From assembly GCF_024594815.1 (NCBI RefSeq), contig NZ_JANJOU010000013.1:101272-165271 (forward strand): a DNA stretch of 64,000 nt, written 5' to 3'. Position 1 is the stretch's first letter, and every line of letters begins with the position of its first letter. Under the pieces are notes generated by a model. It was not told where the DNA came from. It did no database searches and worked only from the letters and a program-made list of their open reading frames with translations. Below are positions 1 to 8,098 of this stretch, in pieces. The position numbers and the translations under genes are program-made. Source of the stretch: Roseomonas populi (GTDB taxonomy: Bacteria; Pseudomonadota; Alphaproteobacteria; Acetobacterales; Acetobacteraceae).

Positions 1-917
1 TGGTCTGGTACACCGGGCAGTTCTACGCGCTGTTCTTCCTCGGCTCGATCCTGAAGGTGGACGGCCCGACGACGAACCTGCTCATCGCCTGGGCGCTGCT
101 CCTGGGCTCCGGCGGCTTCGTCCTCTTCGGCTGGCTGTCGGACAAGATCGGCCGCAAGCCGATCATCCTCGGTGGCTGCCTGCTGGCCGCGCTGACCTAC
201 TTCCCGCTGTTCAAGCTGCTGACGGCGGAGGCCAACCCGGCGCTGCACCAGGCGCAGCAGACCATCCCCGTGCAGGTGCTGACCAATCCGGCGACCTGCT
301 CCTTCCAGTTCAACCCCGTCGGCACAGCGCGCTTCACCCAGCCCTGCGACATCGCCAAGGCCGCCCTCTCGCGCGCCTCGGTGCAGTACTCGGTCGAGGC
401 GCTGCCGGCGAACACGGCGGATGCGGAGACCGCGATCCGCATCAACAACGGCGCGCCCATCCGCGCCACGGACCCCACCTTCGCCCAGCAGCTCTCCGCG
501 GGGCTGACGGCGGCGGGCTACCCGGCCGCGTCCAACCCGTCCGTCGTCAAGATGGCCGGCCCCTTCGACGTGTTCCGCGAGCAGACGGCCGTCATCATCG
601 GCGTCCTCACCATCCTCGTGATCTACGTGACCATGGTGTACGGCCCGATCGCGGCGGCGCTGGTGGAGCTCTTCCCCACGCGCATCCGCTACACCTCCAT
701 GTCGCTGCCCTACCATATCGGCAACGGCTGGTTCGGCGGGCTGCTGCCGGCCACCTCGCTGGCGATGGTCGCGCAGACCGGCGACATCTACTACGGCCTC
801 TGGTACCCGATCGTCATCGCGGTCGCGACCGTGATCATCGGTGCCATCTTCATCCCGGAAACCAAGGACCGCGATATCTTCGCGGCCGAGGAATCGGGGA
901 ACAACGCGCGGGCCTGA
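1..917 (+). CDS. MHS-family MFS transporter, 5'-truncated by the window edge
   Basis: The reading frame is already open at the left edge (first complete codon at base 3), so the true start lies outside the window; an internal GTG at 57 is not a convincing start. About 304 residues are visible. They hold the loop between helices with the MFS A-like motif (FGWLSDKIGRKPI), a large extracytoplasmic loop with a Cys pair (about residues 95-115), and C-terminal helices with LVELFPTRIRYTSMSLPYH and FIPETKDRDI. These are hallmarks of the metabolite:H+ symporter (MHS) group, which moves organic acids and osmolytes across the inner membrane by proton symport. The substrate cannot be read from the sequence. 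The gene is isolated from the next one by a strong intrinsic terminator. I am sure of the family and unsure of the substrate. Confidence 0.9.
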   Translation, partial: VWYTGQFYALFFLGSILKVDGPTTNLLIAWALLLGSGGFVLFGWLSDKIGRKPIILGGCLLAALTYFPLFKLLTAEANPALHQAQQTIPVQVLTNPATCSFQFNPVGTARFTQPCDIAKAALSRASVQYSVEALPANTADAETAIRINNGAPIRATDPTFAQQLSAGLTAAGYPAASNPSVVKMAGPFDVFREQTAVIIGVLTILVIYVTMVYGPIAAALVELFPTRIRYTSMSLPYHIGNGWFGGLLPATSLAMVAQTGDIYYGLWYPIVIAVATVIIGAIFIPETKDRDIFAAEESGNNARA

Positions 918-936
918 AGATCCGCGCATCAAACTG

Positions 937-970
937 GGGCGCCGGGAGAGATCCCGGCGCCCTTTCCTTT
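937..970 (+). terminator. Intrinsic terminator of the MFS gene
   Basis: A perfect 11-bp stem (GGGCGCCGGGA / TCCCGGCGCCC) closes on a GAGA tetraloop and is followed by a broken T tract (TTTCCTTTT). It lies 20 nt after the stop codon, in the orientation that ends plus-strand transcription. Confidence 0.9.
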
Positions 971-1037
971 TCCGGGCCTTGCACGCGCCCGCCACCCCAC
1001 CCCAAGCTGAAGGCAACGAAGAGCGGGAGGAGGCGGC

Positions 1038-1853
1038 ATGCCGGACGGCGCTTCAGGGAGTCCCTTCCCCGTCCTCCTGCGCGAGGACCGGGGCGCGGTG
1101 GCCACCCTTGCCCTGAACCGGCCGGCGGCGCGGAACGGCCTCTCCCTCTCTCTCCTGGATGCGCTGCACTCGGAGCTGGAGGGGATTGCGGCGGACAGCA
1201 CGGTCCGCTGCGTGGTGATCCGGGCGGAAGGCCCCGTCTTCTGCGCGGGCCACGACCTGAAGGAGATCACCGCGCATTTCGGCGATCCCGATGGCGGCCA
1301 CGCCTTCTTCTCCGATTCCATGGCGCGTTGCGCGCGGGTGATGCAGGCTATCCCCGCCCTGCCCCAGCCGGTCATCGCTACCGTGCAGGGCCTGGCCACC
1401 GCCGCCGGATGCCAGTTGGTGGCTGCCTGCGACCTCGTGATCGCCGCGGAGGAGGCGCGCTTCTGCACGCCGGGCGTGGAGATCGGCCTGTTCTGCTCCA
1501 CCCCCGCCGTCCCCCTCTCCCGCGCCGTGCCGCGCAAGGCGGCGATGGAGATGCTGCTGACCGGCGAGCCGATCGGGGCGGAGGAGGCGCGGCGCATCGG
1601 GCTGGTGAACCGGATCGTGCCGCGCGACGTGCTGGACGAGGCGGCGGCGGAGCTGGCCGCGGGAATCGCCGGCCGTTCGGCCTTCGCGGTGCAGCTGGGC
1701 AAGCGGACCTTCCACCGCCAGGCCGGGCTGCCGCTGGAGGAGGCCTACGCGTTGGCCGCGGCCGCGATGGTGGAGAACCTGCTGGCCGAGGACGCGGCCG
1801 AAGGGATCGGCGCCCTGCTTGAGAAGCGCGCGCCGGAGTGGAGGCACCGCTGA
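1038..1853 (+). CDS. Enoyl-CoA hydratase/isomerase family protein (crotonase fold)
   Basis: A 271-residue crotonase-superfamily protein. The first oxyanion-hole segment is FCAGHDLKE (about residues 68-76) and the second is GLATAAGCQLVAACDL (about 115-130). The segment that normally carries the catalytic glutamates reads FCTPGVEIGLFCST rather than the usual P-E-x-x-x-G-x-x-P-x-x-G-G, as in ECHDC3-like members, so ordinary hydratase activity is not assured. The start is set by a very strong Shine-Dalgarno stretch (GGGAGGAGG) before the ATG. The stop overlaps the next gene's ATG by one base, so the two are probably translationally coupled and act on the same acyl-CoA. The fold is certain; the reaction is inferred. 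Confidence 0.85.
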   Translation: MPDGASGSPFPVLLREDRGAVATLALNRPAARNGLSLSLLDALHSELEGIAADSTVRCVVIRAEGPVFCAGHDLKEITAHFGDPDGGHAFFSDSMARCARVMQAIPALPQPVIATVQGLATAAGCQLVAACDLVIAAEEARFCTPGVEIGLFCSTPAVPLSRAVPRKAAMEMLLTGEPIGAEEARRIGLVNRIVPRDVLDEAAAELAAGIAGRSAFAVQLGKRTFHRQAGLPLEEAYALAAAAMVENLLAEDAAEGIGALLEKRAPEWRHR

Positions 1854-3493
1854 TGGACACAAACCCGCCGCCTTCCGCGAAGCAGGCTTATGACGCCCTG
1901 CCCCGCACCGGCGCCAACCACCGCGCCCTGACGCCCCTGCTGTTCGTGGAGCGCGCGGCGGCGACCTTCCCGGACCGCATCGCCGTCATCCACGGCGACC
2001 TGCGCCTGACATGGCGGCAGCACCGGGACCGCTGCGTGCGCCTCGCCTCCGCGCTGGCCGCGCGCGGCATCGGGCGTGGGGACACGGTGGCGGCGCTGCT
2101 GCCGAATATCCCCGCCATGATCGAGTGCCACAACGGCGTGCCGATGACCGGCGCGGTGCTGAACACCATCAACACGCGGCTGGATGCCGACACCATCGCC
2201 TACATCCTGGACCACGGCGAGGCGCGCGCCATCGTGGTGGACAGCGAGCTGGTGCCGCTGCTCGGCCGCGCGCTGGAGATGGTGGCGAACAAGCCCTTCG
2301 TGATCGAGGTGAAGGACCCCGTCGCGCCTTTCGACCACACGCTGGGCGGCGAGGATTATGATGCCTTCCTGGCGGGCGGCGACCCGGCCTTCGACTGGCA
2401 GCCGCCGGCGGACGAGTGGGACGCGATCGCGCTGAACTACACCTCCGGCACCACGGGGCGGCCGAAGGGCGTGGTGTACCACCATCGCGGCGCCTATCTC
2501 GGCGCCATCGGCGACATCCTGGCCTGCGGCATCCCGCCCGCGCCCGTCTATCTCTGGACGCTGCCGATGTTCCACTGCAACGGCTGGTGCTTCCCCTGGG
2601 CGGTGGCGGCCGCTTCCGGCACGCATGTCTGCCTGCGCGCCGTGCGCGGGCCGGCGATGTGGGACCTGATCCGCGCACATGGCGTGACGCATATGTGCGG
2701 CGCGCCCATCGTGCTGCAGACCCTGGTAAACGACCCCGACCGCGTTCCCGGCACGGGGCTGGTCTTCGGCACCGCCGGTGCATCACCGCCGGAGGCCGTG
2801 CTGGCCGCCGCCGACGCGGCGGGCGTGACGGTGCGCCACATCTACGGGCTGACGGAGTGCTACGGCCCTTCCGTGGTGAACGAGTGGCACCCCGAGCACG
2901 ACGCCCTGCCCGCGCCGGAGCGCGCGGCGCTGATGGCGCGCCAGGGCGTGCGCTACGTGACGCTGGAGGCCTTCGACGTGCTGGACGCGAACGACAACCC
3001 CGTACCCGCCGATGCAAAGACGATGGGCGAGGTGGTGATGCGCGGCAACACGGTGATGAAGGGATACCTGAAGGACGCGGCGGCCACCGAGAAGGCCTTC
3101 GCGCGCGGCTGGTTCCGCACCGGCGACCTCGGCGTGAAGCACCCGGACGGGTACGTGCAGCTGAAGGACCGCGCGAAGGACATCATCATCTCCGGCGGGG
3201 AGAACATCTCCTCTATCGAGGTGGAGGACGCGCTCTACAAGCACCCCGCCGTGGCAGTGGCCGCCGTGGTGGCCGCGCCGGACGAGAAATGGGGCGAGGT
3301 GCCCTGGGCCTTCGTGGAGCTGAAGCCCGATGCCGAGGCCACCGAGGCCGCCCTCATCGCCCATGCGCGGGAGAGGCTGGCGAGCTTCAAGGTACCCAAG
3401 CGCGTGATCTTCCAGGAGGTGCCGAAGACCTCCACCGGCAAGCTGCAGAAGGTGCCGCTGCGCCAGGCCGTGCGGGCGTGCGAGGTCGGCTGA
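1853..3493 (+). CDS. Acyl-CoA synthetase (AMP-forming, ANL superfamily)
   Basis: A 546-residue acid:CoA ligase that activates a carboxylate through an acyl-adenylate. The P-loop-like motif YTSGTTGRPKG is at residues 196-206. The A5-type region IYGLTECYGP, the hinge motif GWFRTGDLG and the C-terminal STGKLQK with its catalytic lysine are all present. The segment LWTLPMFHCNGW places it with the medium-chain / methylmercaptopropionate-type / plant AAE-like ligases. The start is the ATG of a TGATG overlap with the crotonase gene; a GTG 15 nt upstream would lie inside that gene. Together the two genes look like an activation-plus-hydration pair of a carboxylate degradation route. The exact acyl substrate is unknown. 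Confidence 0.88.
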   Translation: MDTNPPPSAKQAYDALPRTGANHRALTPLLFVERAAATFPDRIAVIHGDLRLTWRQHRDRCVRLASALAARGIGRGDTVAALLPNIPAMIECHNGVPMTGAVLNTINTRLDADTIAYILDHGEARAIVVDSELVPLLGRALEMVANKPFVIEVKDPVAPFDHTLGGEDYDAFLAGGDPAFDWQPPADEWDAIALNYTSGTTGRPKGVVYHHRGAYLGAIGDILACGIPPAPVYLWTLPMFHCNGWCFPWAVAAASGTHVCLRAVRGPAMWDLIRAHGVTHMCGAPIVLQTLVNDPDRVPGTGLVFGTAGASPPEAVLAAADAAGVTVRHIYGLTECYGPSVVNEWHPEHDALPAPERAALMARQGVRYVTLEAFDVLDANDNPVPADAKTMGEVVMRGNTVMKGYLKDAAATEKAFARGWFRTGDLGVKHPDGYVQLKDRAKDIIISGGENISSIEVEDALYKHPAVAVAAVVAAPDEKWGEVPWAFVELKPDAEATEAALIAHARERLASFKVPKRVIFQEVPKTSTGKLQKVPLRQAVRACEVG

Positions 3494-3503
3494 GGGCTGT
3501 CCG

Positions 3504-3767
3504 TCAGAGCGGCTCGTCGAAGGGGTTGGTGGGGTTCTTGAGCGTCATCCGCCCCCCGGCGACCTGGTCCAGGTCCGCATGGTTCAGCCGGCGTGGGCCC
3601 TGCGCGGACAGCGGCAGCTCGCCCGGCGCGATGCCGTATCCGGCGGCGCGCAACAGGGCAGAGGCCGCTTCCGGGTCGGCGGAAGCATCCAGCGCCGGCG
3701 CCAGGCGCGCCCGCAGCGCGGGATCGGCCTCCAGGTCCTGCTTCAGGCGCTGCATCTCGGTCGGCAC
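3504..3767 (-). CDS. Nif11-family leader peptide / orphan RiPP-type precursor
   Basis: An 87-residue peptide starting at a GTG with AGAGGAG about 8 nt upstream; the in-frame ATG four codons later lacks a well-placed site. Residues 1-72 match the Nif11-like leader pattern: a helical start (MQRLKQDLEADPALRARL), a middle AASALLRAAGYGIAPGEL segment, and LNHADLDQVAGG ending in a double-glycine cleavage site. The remainder is a 15-residue tail, RMTLKNPTNPFDEPL, with no Cys or Ser. Nif11 leaders are known from cyanobacterial and proteobacterial peptide natural products, where a C39 peptidase cuts after GG. No modifying enzyme, peptidase or exporter is nearby, so the peptide is orphan here. It is convergent with the acyl-CoA synthetase gene (10 bp apart) and divergent from the GNAT gene. 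Confidence 0.7.
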   Translation of the reverse strand: MPTEMQRLKQDLEADPALRARLAPALDASADPEAASALLRAAGYGIAPGELPLSAQGPRRLNHADLDQVAGGRMTLKNPTNPFDEPL

Positions 3768-3874
3768 GGGGACTCTCCTCTTTCCTGGTGCCCAGGATAG
3801 CCCGGGCGGCGGGATCGGACAGGTGCAACGGCTGTCGCCTTGCGGCCCCCCTGTCCCTGCAGCATGACTCCCAC

Positions 3875-4405
3875 ATGACAGAGATCCGCGACAGCCGGCC
3901 GGAGGACATCGCGGCGATCGCCCGCATCTATCGCCATTGGGTGGAGACCGGCCGCGCCTCCTTCGAGCTGACCGCGCCGACCGAGGCGGAGATGGCCGCG
4001 CGGCGGGATACCATCCTGGCCGGTGGCCACCCCCACCTTGTGGCGACTGACGAGGACGGCGCGGTGCTGGGCTATGCCTATGCCTCCGCCTATCGTCCCC
4101 GCCCGGCCTACCGCCACACGGTGGAGAACTCCGTTTACGTTGCGCCCGGCGGCACGAAGGCGGGCACGGGCCGGGCACTTCTCGCCGCCCTGATCGCGCG
4201 CTGCGAGGCGGCGGATTTCCGGCTGATGGTCGCCGTGATCGGGGATTCGGCAAATACCCCTTCCATAAGGCTGCATGAGGCGCTGGGCTTCCACCACGTC
4301 GGCGTGCTGCCCTCCATCGGGCACAAGCACGGGGTCTGGCTGGACACGGTGCTGATGGCCCGTGCCCTCGGCCCCGGGGATACGGCACCGCCCACCCGGC
4401 CCTGA
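3875..4405 (+). CDS. GNAT N-acetyltransferase, phosphinothricin/methionine-sulfone acetyltransferase-like
   Basis: A 176-residue GNAT protein that transfers acetyl from acetyl-CoA to an amine. It opens with IRDSRPEDIAAIARIYRHWV and ends its core with RLHEALGFHHVGVLPSIGHK, followed by VWLDTVLMARAL; this is the pattern of the Pat/Bar/MddA branch acting on phosphinothricin-like or methionine-derivative amino acids. The acetyl-CoA loop (VAPGGTKAGTGRALLAAL) is slightly altered from the usual Q/R-x-x-G-x-G/A. The start is the ATG giving the canonical N terminus. It diverges from the Nif11 gene across a roughly 107-bp promoter region. The family is confident; the natural substrate is not known. Confidence 0.85.
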   Translation: MTEIRDSRPEDIAAIARIYRHWVETGRASFELTAPTEAEMAARRDTILAGGHPHLVATDEDGAVLGYAYASAYRPRPAYRHTVENSVYVAPGGTKAGTGRALLAALIARCEAADFRLMVAVIGDSANTPSIRLHEALGFHHVGVLPSIGHKHGVWLDTVLMARALGPGDTAPPTRP

Positions 4406-4479
4406 ACCGGAAATAACCTCTGTTGAACCGCGGCGGGGCGGGCGCGTTGTCCCCGGGCAATCCGGGAACAAAGAGGACC

Positions 4480-5538
4480 ATGCCCGACACCTCCGCGCCG
4501 CCTGTTGCCGGCCACGGCGCCGCGCGGCTCACCAGCGTGGTGCTGGACGCCTACAACGCCGAGCTCCGCGACAAGGAAGGCTTCATCGGCGATCGCGCCA
4601 GCAAGCGCGCCTTCCGCGCCATGCTGGAGGAGTGGCGGGACCGCCTGCGCAAGCTGGGGCAGGAGGACCCGCTAGGCGACGAGCCGAGCGACGACATCTC
4701 CTGGCGCCGCCTGGAGCGGCTGCTGAAGGACGAGCGCCATGAGGCCGCCGCGCTGGTCCACACCGCGATGGAGGAATTCTCCCAGGAACTGGCCGCCGTC
4801 ACCCGCCGCTTCCTGAAGCTGAAAGGCTGGAAGGATACGCAGCGCATCGTTGTGGGCGGGGGCATGAGCGGAAGCCGGATCGGCCATCTCTGCATCGGGC
4901 GCGCCTCCCTGCTGCTGAAGGCCGATGGCCAGGGGCTGGAACTGCGCCCCATCACCCACGATCCGGACGAGGCCGCCCTGATCGGCGCCGCCCACCTGGC
5001 GCCAAGCTGGATCTTCGCGGGGCATGATAGCCTCCTCGCCGTGGACATCGGCGGTACCAGCATCCGCGTCGGGCTGGTGGAGCTGAACCTGCGGAAGATG
5101 AAGGACCTCTCCGCCGCCCGGGTCGTCGGGCTGGAGGTCTGGCGCCACCGCGACGACAAGCCGACGCGGGAGGAGGCGGTGAAGCGCATCGCCGCCATGC
5201 TGAACGGGATGGTGGCGCTGGCGGAGGCGAAGAAGCGGGCGCTGGCCCCCTTCATCGGCATCGGCTGCCCGGGCATCATCGAGGAGGACGGCTCCATCGA
5301 CCGCGGCGGCCAGAACCTGCCGGGCAATTGGGAGAGCAGCCGTTTCAACCTGCCGCAGGAGATCGCGGAGGCCATCCCGGAGATTGGCGGCCACGCCACC
5401 ACTGTGCTGATGCACAATGACGCGGTGTGCCAAGGGCTGAGCGAGGTGCCGAACATGCAGGACGTGGAGCGCTGGGGCATCCTGACGATCGGCACGGGGC
5501 TGGGGAATGCCCGCTTCACCAACCGCCGCACGGATTGA
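4480..5538 (+). CDS. ROK-type sugar kinase-like protein with circularly permuted motif order
   Basis: A 352-residue protein with AAAGAGGA upstream of the ATG. All main ROK/ASKHA motifs are present but out of order. The C-terminal-type elements come first: VVGGG at 124-128 and DPDEAALIGAAHL at 161-173. The phosphate-1 motif LLAVDIGGTSIRVGLVE follows at 185-201, then GCPG (262-265), NLPGNW (279-284), the predicted catalytic Asp in MHNDA (D314), and LTIGTGLGNA (335-344) just before the stop. In ordinary ROK kinases DIGGT is N-terminal and the GGG / GAA segments are C-terminal. The Cys-rich zinc motif (CxCGxxGCxE) is absent. Residues 1-120 are helical and charged. It probably binds ATP and phosphorylates a sugar or sugar-like compound. 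A 15-bp inverted repeat follows the stop. Confidence 0.75.
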   Translation: MPDTSAPPVAGHGAARLTSVVLDAYNAELRDKEGFIGDRASKRAFRAMLEEWRDRLRKLGQEDPLGDEPSDDISWRRLERLLKDERHEAAALVHTAMEEFSQELAAVTRRFLKLKGWKDTQRIVVGGGMSGSRIGHLCIGRASLLLKADGQGLELRPITHDPDEAALIGAAHLAPSWIFAGHDSLLAVDIGGTSIRVGLVELNLRKMKDLSAARVVGLEVWRHRDDKPTREEAVKRIAAMLNGMVALAEAKKRALAPFIGIGCPGIIEEDGSIDRGGQNLPGNWESSRFNLPQEIAEAIPEIGGHATTVLMHNDAVCQGLSEVPNMQDVERWGILTIGTGLGNARFTNRRTD

Positions 5539-5550
5539 CACTTCGGACGG

Positions 5551-5587
5551 CCGATGATCCCTGCCCCGCCATGGCAGGGATCATCGG
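5551..5587. repeat. Perfect 15-bp inverted repeat between the ROK gene and bla
   Basis: The arms CCGATGATCCCTGCC and GGCAGGGATCATCGG are exact reverse complements separated by the 7-nt loop CCGCCAT. The repeat begins 12 nt after the ROK stop and its right arm carries the GGGA that sits 8 nt before the preferred beta-lactamase ATG. No T tract follows, so it could be a factor-assisted terminator, an operator, or a structure that hides the bla ribosome-binding site. Confidence 0.75.
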
Positions 5588-5588
5588 C

Positions 5589-6458
5589 ATGGCTGGCAGG
5601 CGGGGCCTTCTCGGGTTGGTGCTCGGCGCGACCGCCGCGGTGCCCGCCCGGGCCGGGGAGACGTTCGGCGGGATCCCCTTCGCCGCCGCCATCCGGGCCG
5701 CCGAGGCCATGGGCGGCGGCCGGCTCGGGGTGAGCGTGCTCGACACTGGCAGCGGCCGCCGCTGCGCGTGGCGCGGCGGGCAGCGCTTCCCCGTCACCAG
5801 CACCTTCAAGATGCTCCTGGCCGCCGCGATCCTGGCGGAGGCGGATGCCGGGCGGGAGCGACTGGACCGCCACATCCGCATCACGCCCGCGGACATTCTG
5901 GAGTATGCGCCCGTCACCGGCCGGCATGTCAGCCAGGAGGGGATGAGCCTGGGCGAGCTCTGCGAGGCCGCCGTAGTCTGGAGTGACAACACGGCGGGGA
6001 ACCTCCTCCTCTCCATCCTCGGCGGCCCGGCCGGCCTGACCGGCTTCGTCCGCAGGCTGGAGGACGAGGCATTCCGCCTGGACCGGACGGAGCCGACGCT
6101 GAACGAGGCCAGCCCCGGCGACCCGCGCGACACCACCACGCCCGACGCCATGCTCGGCACGATGCAGCGCCTGCTGCTCGGCCCCGCGCTCTCGCCCGAA
6201 TCCCGCGCAAGGCTGACGGAATGGCTGCTCGGCTGCCGCACGGGCGACGAGAAGATCCGCGCCGGCCTGCCGGCGGGATGGCGCTGCGGCGACAAGACGG
6301 GCGGCGGCGGCCACGGCACGAACAACGACGTCGCCATCCTCTGGCCTCCGGGCCGCGCGCCGATCCTCGTCACGGCCTATCTGACGGAGAGCGCGGCGCC
6401 GCTGGCGGCCCGCAACGCCGCCCTGGCGGCGGTGGGGCGCGCCGTCGCTGCCGCGTAG
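5589..6458 (+). CDS. Class A beta-lactamase
   Basis: A 289-residue periplasmic serine beta-lactamase that hydrolyses beta-lactams through an acyl-enzyme. With this start, STFK carries the nucleophile (S71, K74), SDN is at 132-134, the omega-loop ExxLN is E168-P-T-L-N172, and KTG is at 236-238; every catalytic motif is intact. The N terminus (MAGRRGLLGLVLGATAAVPARA) is a twin-arginine-like signal peptide cut near residue 22. An ATG 18 nt upstream lies inside the loop of the inverted repeat and is less likely. It ends three bases from the convergent Bug receptor gene. No AmpR-type regulator is next to it. Spectrum cannot be predicted from the motifs alone. Confidence 0.92.
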   Translation: MAGRRGLLGLVLGATAAVPARAGETFGGIPFAAAIRAAEAMGGGRLGVSVLDTGSGRRCAWRGGQRFPVTSTFKMLLAAAILAEADAGRERLDRHIRITPADILEYAPVTGRHVSQEGMSLGELCEAAVVWSDNTAGNLLLSILGGPAGLTGFVRRLEDEAFRLDRTEPTLNEASPGDPRDTTTPDAMLGTMQRLLLGPALSPESRARLTEWLLGCRTGDEKIRAGLPAGWRCGDKTGGGGHGTNNDVAILWPPGRAPILVTAYLTESAAPLAARNAALAAVGRAVAAA

Positions 6459-6461
6459 CGC

Positions 6462-7433
6462 CTATTCCAGCCGGATCGCGGCTTCCTGCACCAGCCGCCC
6501 CAGGCGCTCGGCGTCCCGCCGCACGAGGCCGGCCGCGTCCGCGGCCGTACCGCCGCCGGGGATGTAGCCCGCCTCCACGAGGCGGCGATTGATGGTGGGG
6601 TCCGCAAGGCTGCGGCCATAGGCCGCCTCCAGTTTCCGCAGCACCTCCGGCGGCAGTCCGGCCGGGCCCAGCACCATGTACCAGACGGACATGTCGTAGC
6701 CGGCGAAGCCCTGCTCCTGCACCGTCGGGGTATCCGGCAGCGCTGTGGCGCGCTGAGGCAGGGTGGTGGCCAGCGCCCGCATCCGGCCCTCCCGGATATA
6801 GGGCAGGTAGGTGGCCAGCGTGTCGATGTTCACGTCCACGTCGCCCGCCAGCAGCGCGTTCACGGACTGGCCGGTGCCGCGGAACGGAATGTGGGTCATT
6901 TTCATGCCGGTGCGGCGGGCGATGAGCTCGCTGGCCAAGTGCTGCTGGCTGGCGACGCCGGAGGTGCCGTAGTTCAGCCCGTCCGGCCGCGTCCCGGCGT
7001 AGCGGATCAGCCCGGCGATGTCCCGCGCCGGGTTCTCGGCGCGCACCACCATCACCAGCGGCAGCGTGCCTACCAGCATGATCGGCGTGAAATCGCGAAG
7101 CTGGTCGTAGGGCGGCGGACGCATCAGCGGCGCGACGGTGCATTGCGTGCTGACCGTCCCGGTGAGCAGCGTGTAGCCGTCCGGCCTGGCCCGGGCAACG
7201 ACGCCCGCCGCCAGGGTTCCGCTGGCGCCGGGGCGGTTTTCGACGGTGATCGGCTGGCCCAGCTCCTCCTGCAGGCGCGGGCCGAGCATGCGGGAGACGA
7301 TGTCCGTGCCCCCGCCTGGCGCGAAGCCGACCATCATCGTGATCGGGCGGCTCGGATAAGTCTCCTGTGCTCCGGCGGCCGCCGGCAGCGCCGCCGCGCC
7401 CAGGCCCGCGAGAAGATCGCGCCTGCGGATCAT
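6462..7433 (-). CDS. Bug-family (TctC-type) periplasmic solute receptor
   Basis: A 323-residue extracytoplasmic binding protein of tripartite tricarboxylate (TTT) type systems. MIRRRDLLAGLGAAALPAAAGA is a Tat-like signal. The mature part starts with TYPSRPITMMVGFAPGGGTD, followed by ENRPGASGTLAAGVVARARPDGYTLL, NYGTSGVASQQHLASEL and HIPFRGTGQSVNALLAGDVD, the signature Bug segments that bind carboxylate groups via two ordered waters. GGGAGG sits 6 nt before the ATG. No TctA/TctB membrane subunits are adjacent, which is common for Bug proteins. The ligand is unknown. Confidence 0.92.
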   Translation of the reverse strand: MIRRRDLLAGLGAAALPAAAGAQETYPSRPITMMVGFAPGGGTDIVSRMLGPRLQEELGQPITVENRPGASGTLAAGVVARARPDGYTLLTGTVSTQCTVAPLMRPPPYDQLRDFTPIMLVGTLPLVMVVRAENPARDIAGLIRYAGTRPDGLNYGTSGVASQQHLASELIARRTGMKMTHIPFRGTGQSVNALLAGDVDVNIDTLATYLPYIREGRMRALATTLPQRATALPDTPTVQEQGFAGYDMSVWYMVLGPAGLPPEVLRKLEAAYGRSLADPTINRRLVEAGYIPGGGTAADAAGLVRRDAERLGRLVQEAAIRLE

Positions 7434-7518
7434 GGATTCCTCCCGTTCTTATGGAGGAAGCCTGGACCAGCCCGCGGCGCCGCGTCCAGTCACGGCTCGG
7501 CGGTGCGGTTCCCGCCCG

Positions 7519-8097
7519 TCACGGCCAGGGCGCCGGCTCCGTGCTGCCGGCAATGTAGAGGGGATGGCCGGGCTGGCCGTCCGCCGTCACCTTCAGCGCG
7601 AGAGGTTTCGCCCCCGCCTTCGCCAGCAGCCCGGCCAGCTGCGCCGCCCGCCAGCGCAGCGGCTTGGGCGGCAACCCCCAGGCAACGATCAGCCTCTCCG
7701 CCCGCGCCGCCCAGTCCGCGATGGCCTCGTCGTTTCCCGGCCCCACCGGGTCCTCCGCCTCCAGCAGCATCGTCGGCTTCGTCGCGCGCAGGGCGAAGGC
7801 GTTCAGCACCACCATGGCGCCGTAACCCCAGCGCCGCGTGAAGTCCCGCGCCCGGCGCACGGTGGGGTCGTCCACCGTCTCGTCCGCTGTGCTGGGGTTC
7901 ATCATGATCCAGGCGCAGACGCCGGGGCTGCCGAAGGGCAGCCCGTCCCAGCGCCGCTCCAGCACCGTGCGGTAGCGGCCATCGGCGGAGAACTCCGCGC
8001 GGCTGACCACCTCCGCCCCGATCTTCAGGCGCACCTTCCCGCCGGGATCGTGCAGGTCCTGCGGACGCCCGGCTTCGGGGAAGAGGTCGCCGCCCAT
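7519..8097 (-). CDS. DUF1643 domain protein
   Basis: A 192-residue cytoplasmic protein with the DUF1643 core: CAWIMMNPSTADETVDDPTV, followed by RARDFTRRWGYGAMVVLNAFALRATKP and a C-terminal LIVAWGLPPKPLRW. DUF1643 proteins have no established biochemical role. The gene starts 1 nt after the prfB stop on the same strand, so it is very probably the last gene of the prfB transcript. The family call is firm and the function is unknown. Confidence 0.85.
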   Translation of the reverse strand: MGGDLFPEAGRPQDLHDPGGKVRLKIGAEVVSRAEFSADGRYRTVLERRWDGLPFGSPGVCAWIMMNPSTADETVDDPTVRRARDFTRRWGYGAMVVLNAFALRATKPTMLLEAEDPVGPGNDEAIADWAARAERLIVAWGLPPKPLRWRAAQLAGLLAKAGAKPLALKVTADGQPGHPLYIAGSTEPAPWP

Positions 8098-8098
8098 C

